This document shows positions 16,775 through 25,247 of a stretch of DNA of 64,000 nucleotides, piece after piece. This DNA comes from Burkholderiaceae bacterium (GTDB lineage Bacteria; Pseudomonadota; Gammaproteobacteria; Burkholderiales; Burkholderiaceae_C), in the NCBI GenBank assembly GCA_024235915.1, contig JACKLO010000024.1, positions 21,417 to 85,416 of the forward strand, in the 5' to 3' direction. The notes under the pieces are model-generated. The model saw only the letters and a program-made list of their open reading frames with translations. It was not told the origin of the DNA and did no database searches. Numbering within the stretch: the first letter of the stretch is position 1; the number at the start of each line of letters is the position of its first letter. A program made the translations under genes and the position numbers.

Positions 16775-18402
16775 GACGCACTCCTGTTCGACGCGAACGC
16801 AAACTCGCGCCCCGGCGCGGCGGCGAACAGCGCCCGGGTGTACTCGTGGCGCGGCGCGCCGAAGACCTCGTGCGCCGGGCCGTGTTCCACCACCTCGCCC
16901 TGGCGCATCACAGCCAGGAAGTCGCAGACCTGCGAGGCCACGCGCAGGTCGTGGGTGATGAAGAGCATGGCGATGTGCAGGCGCTGGCGGATCTCGGCGA
17001 ACAGTTCCAGCACCTGGGCCTGCACCGAAACGTCCAGCGCACTGACGGCCTCGTCGGCCACCAGCAGCTCGGGCTCAAGCATCAGGGCGCGCGCGATGCA
17101 GATGCGCTGGCGCTGGCCGCCGCTGAACTGGTGCGGGTAGCGGTCCAGCGCGCTGGCGTCCAGGCGCACCAGGCCCAGCAGCTCGGCGGCCTTGGCTTCC
17201 GCCTGGGCGCGCGCCATGCCGAAGTTCATCGGGCCTTCGATCATGGCCTCGCGCACGGTACGGCGCGGGTTCAGCGAACGGTACGGGTCCTGGAAGACGA
17301 TCTGCACACGGCGACGCAGCGGGCGCAGGCGGGCCGCCGGCAGGCGGGCGATGGACTCGCCGCCCAACGTCACCTCGCCGGTGCTGGGGTCGATCAGGCG
17401 CACGATGCAGCGCGCCACCGTGCTCTTGCCGGAGCCGGACTCGCCGACGATGCCCAGCGTCTGGCCGCGCCGGATCTCGAAGCTCACGCCCTGCGCGGCG
17501 TGCACGGTGCGCCGCTGGCCGAACCAGCTGCGCGTGTCGTAGGTCTTGGCCAGGCCCTGCACCTGCAGCACCACGGGCGCGTCGGGCGGCAGCGCACGGG
17601 CCGTGGTGCGCAGCGTGGGCACCGAGGCCATCAGCATGCGCGTGTAGGGGTGCTGAGGCTGCTGCAGCACTGCGTCCTTCGCACCCACCTCCACCAGGTC
17701 GCCCAGGCGCAGCACGGCCACACGGTGGGCGATCTCCGCGACGACGCCGAAGTCGTGGGTGATGAACAGCACCCCGGTGCCGTGGCGGGCCTGCAGGTCC
17801 AGGATCAGCTTGAGGATCTGCGCCTGCGTGGTGACGTCCAGCGCGGTGGTCGGTTCGTCGGCGATCAGCAGCACCGGGTCGAGCACCAGCGCCATCGCGA
17901 TCATGATGCGCTGGCGCTGGCCACCGCTGAGCTGGTGCGGGTAGCTGGCGACGATGCGTTCCGGGTCGGGCAGCAGCACCTCGCGCACGATGTCCAGCAC
18001 CTTGGCACGGCGCGCGGCGGCATCGAGCGGGGTGTGCTCGCGCAGCACCTCGTCGATCTGGTCGCCGCAGGTCATGACCGGGTTCAGCGCCGTCATCGGC
18101 TCCTGGAAGATCATGCTCATGCGCGTGGCGCGCAGCTCGCGCAGGCGCGACAGCGGCGCGTGCGTGATGTCCTCGCCTTCCAGGCGGATCGTACCGGACT
18201 GGACCGGCAATGACTTCGGCAACAGGCCCATCACCGACTGCGCGATCACCGACTTGCCGGAGCCGGATTCGCCCACCAGGCAGACGATCTCGCCACGGCC
18301 GACGGTGAAGGACACGTTGCGCACGGCGGCGCTGCGGTCGCCGCCGCTGGGCAGCCCGATGGTCAGGCCGTCGACCTGCAGGATGTGGGTGGCCGTGGTC
18401 AC
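16771..18402 (-). CDS. Dipeptide/oligopeptide-type ABC transporter, fused dual ATPase (DppD-DppF-like)
   Basis: 543-residue protein with two complete ABC ATPase domains, equal to DppD and DppF in one chain. Domain 1 (about 5-260) has Walker A GESGSGKS, signature LSGGQRQR and Walker B with ADEPTTALD; domain 2 (about 275-530) has GESGSGKS, FSGGQRQR and ADEAVSALD. Both keep the D-loop and H-loop (FITHD). The protein energises the two permeases encoded next to it. It starts at GTG 18402, overlapping the permease stop as GTGA. Fused ATPases are common in this importer group. Confidence 0.93.
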   Translation of the reverse strand: MTTATHILQVDGLTIGLPSGGDRSAAVRNVSFTVGRGEIVCLVGESGSGKSVIAQSVMGLLPKSLPVQSGTIRLEGEDITHAPLSRLRELRATRMSMIFQEPMTALNPVMTCGDQIDEVLREHTPLDAAARRAKVLDIVREVLLPDPERIVASYPHQLSGGQRQRIMIAMALVLDPVLLIADEPTTALDVTTQAQILKLILDLQARHGTGVLFITHDFGVVAEIAHRVAVLRLGDLVEVGAKDAVLQQPQHPYTRMLMASVPTLRTTARALPPDAPVVLQVQGLAKTYDTRSWFGQRRTVHAAQGVSFEIRRGQTLGIVGESGSGKSTVARCIVRLIDPSTGEVTLGGESIARLPAARLRPLRRRVQIVFQDPYRSLNPRRTVREAMIEGPMNFGMARAQAEAKAAELLGLVRLDASALDRYPHQFSGGQRQRICIARALMLEPELLVADEAVSALDVSVQAQVLELFAEIRQRLHIAMLFITHDLRVASQVCDFLAVMRQGEVVEHGPAHEVFGAPRHEYTRALFAAAPGREFAFASNRSAS

Positions 18403-19328
18403 ACGCGTTTCGCCATCTTCGGGTCCAGCGTGTCCCGCAGCCCGTCCCCCAGCATGTTCACCGCCAGCACCGTCATCGCCAGGAAGACGCCGGGGAAGAA
18501 GATGTTGTGCGGGTACTCGGTGAACTGCGCGCGGCCCTCGGCCATCACGTTGCCCCAGGTGGGCACGTCCGGCGGCAGCCCCACGCCCAGGAACGACAGG
18601 ATGGCCTCGGTGAGGATGCCCGAGGCGCAGATGAAGGTGGCCTGCACGATCAGTGGCGCCACGGTGTTGGGCAGCACGTGGCGCGCCATGATGCGCCAGG
18701 TGGGCGTGCCCAGCGAGATCGCCGCCTCGACGTAGGGCTCCTCGCGGATGGTGAGCACCAGCGAGCGCACCAGCCGCGTCACGCGCGGGATCTCGGGGAT
18801 GGCGATGGCGATCACCACGGTGGTCAGGCTGCCCCGCCACATGGCCACCAGCGCGATGGCGATCAGGATCGCGGGGATGGCCATCAGACCGTCCATCACG
18901 CGCATCAGCGGGCCGTCCAGCCAGCGCAGGAAGCCGGCCAGCAGGCCGAAGACGATGCCGAAGGCCATGGCCACCACCGCAGTCGCCAGGCCCACGATGA
19001 GCGAGACCTGGGTGCCGTAGACCACGCGGCTGTAGATGTCGCGGCCGAAGCTGTCGGAGCCCATCAGAAAGCGGTGCGGCAGGTACTCGCCGTCCAGCGT
19101 GGTGATCTCGCCTTCGGCACCGGGCAGCAGGTCGCGGCTGGCCGGGTCGAACAGCGACGGGTCCACCGTGCCCAGCCAGGGCGCCAGCAGCGCGATGACC
19201 ACCAGCAGCGCCATCACGCCGCCGCCGATGCGCACCGACAGGTTGCGCCCGGCGCGCGCCCAGCCGCTGGGTTGCTCGACGACCGACGCGGCCTCGACGC
19301 TGAGTTCGTCGTATTCAGTCCGCGACAT
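18399..19328 (-). CDS. Dipeptide/oligopeptide-type ABC transporter permease (DppC-like)
   Basis: 309-residue inner-membrane permease of the DppC/OppC class. After a roughly 30-residue cytoplasmic N-terminus come six membrane segments, the GSDSFGRDIYSRVVYGTQVS block and the ATPase-contacting EAA motif VEAAISLGTPTWRIMARHVL. The start ATG 19328 follows GGACAACTGAC; longer in-frame starts run into the upstream repeat region and lack homology. It is separated from the DppB-like gene by 221 bases holding a palindromic repeat, which is unusual because dppB and dppC normally abut. Confidence 0.92.
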   Translation of the reverse strand: MSRTEYDELSVEAASVVEQPSGWARAGRNLSVRIGGGVMALLVVIALLAPWLGTVDPSLFDPASRDLLPGAEGEITTLDGEYLPHRFLMGSDSFGRDIYSRVVYGTQVSLIVGLATAVVAMAFGIVFGLLAGFLRWLDGPLMRVMDGLMAIPAILIAIALVAMWRGSLTTVVIAIAIPEIPRVTRLVRSLVLTIREEPYVEAAISLGTPTWRIMARHVLPNTVAPLIVQATFICASGILTEAILSFLGVGLPPDVPTWGNVMAEGRAQFTEYPHNIFFPGVFLAMTVLAVNMLGDGLRDTLDPKMAKRV

Positions 19329-19466
19329 GTCAGTTGTCCATGGTGCTTCGTACCCGCCACAACGCGTGAAGCGCCACGGCCCAACCAAGCTTCCCGCCGC
19401 GGATCCGGCTCTGCCGGGCCGCTGGCGGACGGCCGGCAGCGAGGACACTGCCGGCGCTCGTAGGCG

Positions 19467-19492
19467 AGGAACCGTCCGCAGGGACGGTTCCT
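19467..19492. repeat. Perfect 11-bp hairpin in the dppB-dppC gap
   Basis: AGGAACCGTCC and GGACGGTTCCT form a perfect 11-bp stem around the loop GCAG. It is immediately followed by a second palindromic element. Neither orientation ends in a clear U-run, so its role as a terminator is uncertain; an extragenic repeat or an RNA processing/stability element is as likely. Confidence 0.6.
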
Positions 19493-19502
19493 TGTCCGAC
19501 TC

Positions 19503-19543
19503 GCCCCCCTCGGGGGGTAGCGAGCGCGAGCGAGCTTGGGGGC
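19503..19543. repeat. Comamonadaceae-type extragenic palindromic repeat
   Basis: The element has GCCCCCC and GGGGGG facing each other across TC, then a GCGAGC-rich tract, and ends in GGGGGC, which can pair with the opening GCCCCC. From general knowledge, elements of the form CCCCC-TCGGGGGG-AGCGAGCG-AGCTTGGGGG are scattered between genes of Acidovorax, Variovorax and relatives. I see only this one copy in the window. It lies just after the stop of the DppB-like gene within the operon. Confidence 0.6.
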
Positions 19544-19549
19544 TTCATG

Positions 19550-20491
<942 letters not shown>

Positions 20492-20501
20492 CGGCCGGTG
20501 C

Positions 20502-21992
20502 TCAGTGAGGCCGCGGCGCACCGTTGCGCGGCGTGCGCTGCAGCACCTGGCCGGGGCGGGCGCCGGTGGCCGCTCCGCCCTGCCACACCGGCTGGCCATT
20601 GACGAGCACGACGTCGATGCCCGCGGCGGGCTGCTGAGGGTCGGCGTAGGTGGCGGTGTCGTTGATGGTGTCGGCGTCGAACACCACCAGGTCCGCTGCC
20701 TGCCCCACAGCCACCGTGCCTCGGTCGGACAGCCCGAAGTTGCGCGCCGTCAGCCCCGTCATCTTCCACACCGCGGTCTCCAGCGGGAACAGCCCCAGGC
20801 CGCGGCTGTAGTGACCGAGCACGCGCGGGAAGGTGCCCCACAGCCGCGGGTGCGGCTTGTCGCCCAGCGGGATGCCGTCGGACCCGATCATGGTCTCGTC
20901 GAAGGCCAGGATGCGCTGCACGTCGCCCTCGTCCATCAGGAAGTAGATCGCGCTGCCGGGTTGCAGGCGGCGTGCCGCCTCATCGCGGGGCAGGCCCCAC
21001 TCGGCGGCGATATCGGCCAGTTCGCGGCCGGCGCACTCGGGATGAGGCACGCTGGAGGCGATGACCACCCGCACGTCGAGCATGCCGCGGTCGGGGCGGA
21101 TCATCGTCGAGCCGGCGGTGTAGGGATAGCAGTCGAGTGCCACGCACTGGCCGCGCATCGCGGTGGCGATGCGGCCCAGCGACTGCGCCGAGCGCCCATG
21201 GTTGGCCGCCCCGCCGAGCTTGTGGTGCGAGATCACCACCGGGCAGTCCAGGGCACGGCCGATGTCCAGCGTCTCCTCGATGGCCGCCATTACCGCATCG
21301 GCCTCGTCGCGCATGTGGGTGGCGTACAGGCCGGCGCCACCGCGCAGCGGCGCGCCGACGCCGATGATCTCCTCGGTGGGCGCTGCAGCCGCCGGCGGGT
21401 AGAAGGTGCCGGTGGACAGGCCGATGGCCCCCGCCGCCAGCGCCGCCTCGACCTCTGCCGCCATGGCCGCGATCTCGTCGCGCGTGGCCGCCCGGTCGGT
21501 GCGGTCCATGGCCAGCACGCGCAAGGTGCTGTGGCCCACCAGCGCCGCCACGTTCACCGCCGCAGGTTCGCGTCGCAGCACCCCGAGGTAGCCCGCAAAG
21601 CTGGTGAAGACCTCGCCGCCGCGGTCCAGCAGGTCCAGCGGCGGCGGGTTCGGCGCCCCTGCGCGCCAGGGTGCGATGCTGATGCCGCAGTTGCCGGTGA
21701 CCACGGTGGTCACGCCCTGCGAAATCTTGAAGGTCAGTTCGGGCCTCACACGGACGGCCTGGTCGTCGTGCGTGTGGGCATCGATGAAGCCCGGCGCGAC
21801 GATGCGCCCACGGGCGTCGATGCGGCTCACGGCGGCGCGCCCGGACAGATCACCCACGGCAGCGATGCGGCCATCGACGATGCCGACGTCGGCATCGAAG
21901 CGGGGCGCCCGGGTGCCGTCGATCACCGTGCCGCCGGCGATCAGGCAGTCGAAGGCCGGGGCGTCGGGCACCCCGGGGGCCACGTCGTGCAC
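20502..21992 (-). CDS. D-aminoacylase / N-acyl-D-amino-acid deacylase family amidohydrolase
   Basis: 496-residue metal-dependent deacylase that would remove acyl groups from N-acyl-D-amino acids or related amides. Visible motifs are GFIDAHTHDD (metal H-X-H), VVTGNCGIS with the zinc-ligand Cys, YATHMRDEAD, ISHHKLGG and MIGSDGIPLG with the catalytic Asp, all in the order known for D-aminoacylase. GTG 21992 starts seven bases after the binding-protein stop. Its place between the binding protein and the first permease strongly suggests that the imported solute is the deacylase substrate. D-amino acid specificity is a family-level inference and could be wrong. Confidence 0.86.
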   Translation of the reverse strand: MHDVAPGVPDAPAFDCLIAGGTVIDGTRAPRFDADVGIVDGRIAAVGDLSGRAAVSRIDARGRIVAPGFIDAHTHDDQAVRVRPELTFKISQGVTTVVTGNCGISIAPWRAGAPNPPPLDLLDRGGEVFTSFAGYLGVLRREPAAVNVAALVGHSTLRVLAMDRTDRAATRDEIAAMAAEVEAALAAGAIGLSTGTFYPPAAAAPTEEIIGVGAPLRGGAGLYATHMRDEADAVMAAIEETLDIGRALDCPVVISHHKLGGAANHGRSAQSLGRIATAMRGQCVALDCYPYTAGSTMIRPDRGMLDVRVVIASSVPHPECAGRELADIAAEWGLPRDEAARRLQPGSAIYFLMDEGDVQRILAFDETMIGSDGIPLGDKPHPRLWGTFPRVLGHYSRGLGLFPLETAVWKMTGLTARNFGLSDRGTVAVGQAADLVVFDADTINDTATYADPQQPAAGIDVVLVNGQPVWQGGAATGARPGQVLQRTPRNGAPRPH

Positions 21993-21999
21993 GGACGGC

Positions 22000-23586
22000 T
22001 CAGTTCTTCTTCAGGTTCCAGTAGATGTTGCCGTTGGTCACGAAGAACCCGCTGATGTTCTTGCGCGCGGCCATCGGCTGCTGGTATTCGCCCAGGGGCA
22101 CGTGGGTGGCCACCTCGAAGGCGCGCACCTGGATCTGCTCGGCCAGCTTCCTTTTCGTGGGCTCGTCCGTGGCGCGCATCAACTGGTTGCGCAGGGTGAC
22201 CAGCTTCTCGTCCGAAGGCCAGCCGAACCACACCGACTTATCACCTCGCGAGTCCAGCGCCGGGTTGGCGATCGGGCTCCAGATGTCAAAGGTCTGCCAG
22301 GCGGTGAGGAACATGTTCCAGCCGCCAGCCGACGGCGCGTCCTTCTTGGCGCGTCGACCGACCAGGGTCTGCCAGTCCATGGCCTGCAGGTCGACCTTGA
22401 AGCCGGCCTGGCGCAGCAACTGCGCCGCGACGTCGGGCAGCTTTTGGATCGATGCCAGATCGGTGGGCTTCATCAGCACCACCGGTGTGCCGTCGTAGCC
22501 ACTGTCCTTGAGCAGCTGCTGCGCCTTGCGCATGTTGCTCTTGGCCTGGATGTCGCTGCCGGCGGCGCTGTAGTAAGGCGTGCCGCAGGCGAACATGCCG
22601 GGGCAGGTCTTGTAGAGCTCCTTGACGCCCACCTGGGCGCGCAGGAAAGGCTCCTGGCTCATCGCCGCCAGTGCCGCCTGGCGCACCTTTACGTTGTTGA
22701 ACGGCGCGTGCAGGTGATTGAAGCGCGCCATGTACTGCAGGCCGAAGTTGCTGTACTTGGGCAACTGAAGGTTGGCATCGGCCTTCACCGTCTCGAACTG
22801 GTCGAAGCCCAGCGCTTCGATGATGTCGACCTCGCCCTTCTGCAGCGCATTGACCTGCGCCTGCGCGTCGCGCAGCGCGAGGTTCCACTCCACGCGGTCA
22901 ACGTAGACGTTCTTGCCACCGGTGGTGCCCGACGGCGGTTCGCTGCGCGGCACGTACTTGGTGTTCTTGACGTAGACCGCCTTGTCGCCCGGCTTGAACT
23001 GGTCCTTGACGAACATGTAGGGGCCGGACCCGATGTGCTCCTCGATCTGCTTGGTGGCATCGGTCTCGGCGATGCGCTTGGGCATGATGAAAGGCACGTT
23101 GGACGACGGCTTGCCCAGTGCCTCGAGCATGAAGCCGCAGGCCTCGCCCAGGAAGATGCGGAAGGTGTCGGGCGCCGGGCTGTCCATGCGCTGCACGAAC
23201 TGGAACAGCGCCGAGCCCAGCGCGTCACGCTTGCCCCAGCGCTGCAGGCTGGCCATGACGTCCTCGCCGGTGACGGGTGCCCCGTCGTGGAAGGCCAAGC
23301 CCTTGCGCAGCTTGAAGGTCCACAGCCGGTTGTCGTCGCTGACGTTCCAGCTCTCCACCATCTGCGGCTTGATCTTGCCGTTCTCGTCGGTGCCGAACAG
23401 GGTGTCGTAGATCATGTAGCCGTGGTTGCGGCTCATGTACGCCGTGGTCCAGATCGGGTCGAGGATCGCCAGGTTCGAATGCGGCACCACGCGCAGCACC
23501 TTCTCCTGCGCCACTGCAGGCAGCGACACCATCGCGGCGACAGACAGGGCAGAGGCTGCGAGCAGGCTGCGGCGGACGATCTTCAT
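22000..23586 (-). CDS. Peptide-type ABC transporter substrate-binding protein (SBP family 5, DppA-like)
   Basis: 528-residue periplasmic receptor. A signal peptide (MKIVRRSLLAASALSVAAMV, cleavage near AVA-QE) precedes the family 5 fold with LRVVPHSNLAILDPIWT and the GSGPYMFV and KFDLQAMDW-like blocks. ATG 23586 has GAAAGGA nine bases before it; a 17-residue longer start at 23637 lies in frame but would place residues in front of the signal peptide. It is the first gene of the importer operon and defines its substrate, probably a peptide-like or acylated amino compound. Confidence 0.92.
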   Translation of the reverse strand: MKIVRRSLLAASALSVAAMVSLPAVAQEKVLRVVPHSNLAILDPIWTTAYMSRNHGYMIYDTLFGTDENGKIKPQMVESWNVSDDNRLWTFKLRKGLAFHDGAPVTGEDVMASLQRWGKRDALGSALFQFVQRMDSPAPDTFRIFLGEACGFMLEALGKPSSNVPFIMPKRIAETDATKQIEEHIGSGPYMFVKDQFKPGDKAVYVKNTKYVPRSEPPSGTTGGKNVYVDRVEWNLALRDAQAQVNALQKGEVDIIEALGFDQFETVKADANLQLPKYSNFGLQYMARFNHLHAPFNNVKVRQAALAAMSQEPFLRAQVGVKELYKTCPGMFACGTPYYSAAGSDIQAKSNMRKAQQLLKDSGYDGTPVVLMKPTDLASIQKLPDVAAQLLRQAGFKVDLQAMDWQTLVGRRAKKDAPSAGGWNMFLTAWQTFDIWSPIANPALDSRGDKSVWFGWPSDEKLVTLRNQLMRATDEPTKRKLAEQIQVRAFEVATHVPLGEYQQPMAARKNISGFFVTNGNIYWNLKKN

Positions 23587-23765
23587 GGGGCAATCCTTTC
23601 CAGTGAACGGCGGCGTGGGACAGGGCTGTCGGCTCATTTTGCGGGGCGATCGGCGACAAATTTCATAGGGAAAACCTTCGCCGGCACCCGTGATCGAGCC
23701 CTGCTGCCGGGGCGGTCCGGGATGCGCACAATCGTCGCGTCGCCGACGACCCCACCTCGCCCGCC
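23587..23765. other. Divergent intergenic region with a possible 10-codon leader ORF
   Basis: This 179-base gap must hold the promoters of the importer operon (- strand) and of amidase C (+ strand). On the - strand a short frame MKFVADRPAK runs from 23666 to 23634 after AAGG, and its TGA overlaps the in-frame ATG 23637 as ATGA. I found no operator, riboswitch or strong promoter that I could defend. Confidence 0.3.
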
Positions 23766-25247
23766 ATGGACCTGCCCGCCGATCTGACCGACCTCGACGC
23801 CGACGCCCTGTCGCAGGCCATCCACGCCCGGCGGGTGTCGTGCCGCGAGGTCATGCAGGCCACGCTGGCGCGCGTGCACTCGCTGAACCCGCAGGCCAAT
23901 GCCATCGTCAACCTGGCCGCCGACGACGTGCTGCTGGCGCAGGCCGACGAACGCGACGCCGAACTGGCGCGCGGTGCATCCCGCGGCTGGCTGCACGGCA
24001 TCCCGCAGGCGATCAAGGACACGGGGCATGCTGTCGGCTTTCCCACCACCTTCGGCTCACCGCTGCTGAAGGACGCGATGCCGGCGCAGGACAGCCTGTA
24101 CGTGGCGCGCATGAAGACCGCGGGCTGCATCGTCATCGGCAAGACCAACATGCCGGAGTTCGGGCTGGGTTCGCACACCTACAACCCGCTGTTCGGTCCT
24201 ACGCCGAATGCCTGGGACCCGGCGCGCAGCGCTGGTGGGTCCAGCGGCGGTGCCGCCGTGGCGCTGGCGCTGCGCCTGCTGCCGCTGGCCGACGGCTCGG
24301 ACTTCATGGGCTCGCTGCGCAACCCGGCGGGCTGGAACCATGTCTTCGGCCTGCGGCCCAGCCAGGGCCGTGTGCCGGGCTGGCCGCGCCCCGAACTGTT
24401 CGTGAGCCAGCTGGCCACCGACGGCCCGATGGCGCGCACGGTGCGCGACCTGGCGCGGCTGCTGGCCGTCCAGGCCGGTTTCGACCCGCGCGTGCCGCTG
24501 TCGCTGGATGACCCACACGACAGCCTGGTGCCGCCGGCCGACGTGACGCTGGACGGCGTGCGCATCGGCTGGCTGGGCGACCTGGACGGCCACCTGCCGC
24601 TGGAGCCGGGCATTGCCGAGGTGTGCGAATCGGCGCTGCACCGCATGGCCGACGCCGGCGCCCACATGAGCCCGGCGCGGATGGACATCGACCTGGAGGC
24701 GGTGTGGCGCGCCTGGCTGGTGTGGCGCCGTGCCCTGGTGGCGCCGGCCGTCGCGGCGGTGATGCAGACGTCCGAGCAGCGCGGCCAGGTCAAGCCCGAA
24801 GCCCTGTGGGAGCACGATGGCGCGCAGGACTTGCGCTTCGACACCTTCCTGGCCGCCAGCGTCACGCGTGGCTCTCTATTGCAGGCGATGCTCGCGCTGT
24901 TCGAGCGCTACGACGTGCTGGCGTTGCCGGTGGCCCAGGTCTGGCCCTTCGACCTCGACCAGCCTTGGCCACGCGAGATCACCGGCCACCCGATGGACAC
25001 CTACCACCGCTGGATGGAAACGACGATCTATGCCACCTTTGCCGGCCTGCCGGCGATCAGCGTGCCGGCCGGCTTTGACGCCAGCGGCCGCTGGCCGATG
25101 GGACTGCAACTGATCGGGCGGCCGCGCGCCGACGCTGCGCTGCTGCGCATCGCGGCCGGCTACGAGGCGGTGGTGCCGGAGTTGCTGGCGCGCCGGCCGT
25201 CCGCCGTCAGTTCGACAACTGCTGCCAGGTCTTCTCCAGCCGCTTGA
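23766..25247 (+). CDS. Amidase signature family hydrolase (amidase C)
   Basis: 493-residue amidase with the triad K84 (QAIKDT), S159 (GGSSGG) and S183 (MGSLRNP). The DGSDFMGSLRNPAGW stretch and the C-terminal RWPMGLQLIGRPRAD block follow the bacterial amidase pattern of about 470-490 residues. It diverges from the importer operon and shares its regulatory region, so the two are likely co-regulated. Its last 14 codons overlap the end of hrpA on the other strand by 41 bases. The three amidases in this block differ from each other, which points to different substrates or separate origins. Confidence 0.87.
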   Translation: MDLPADLTDLDADALSQAIHARRVSCREVMQATLARVHSLNPQANAIVNLAADDVLLAQADERDAELARGASRGWLHGIPQAIKDTGHAVGFPTTFGSPLLKDAMPAQDSLYVARMKTAGCIVIGKTNMPEFGLGSHTYNPLFGPTPNAWDPARSAGGSSGGAAVALALRLLPLADGSDFMGSLRNPAGWNHVFGLRPSQGRVPGWPRPELFVSQLATDGPMARTVRDLARLLAVQAGFDPRVPLSLDDPHDSLVPPADVTLDGVRIGWLGDLDGHLPLEPGIAEVCESALHRMADAGAHMSPARMDIDLEAVWRAWLVWRRALVAPAVAAVMQTSEQRGQVKPEALWEHDGAQDLRFDTFLAASVTRGSLLQAMLALFERYDVLALPVAQVWPFDLDQPWPREITGHPMDTYHRWMETTIYATFAGLPAISVPAGFDASGRWPMGLQLIGRPRADAALLRIAAGYEAVVPELLARRPSAVSSTTAARSSPAA

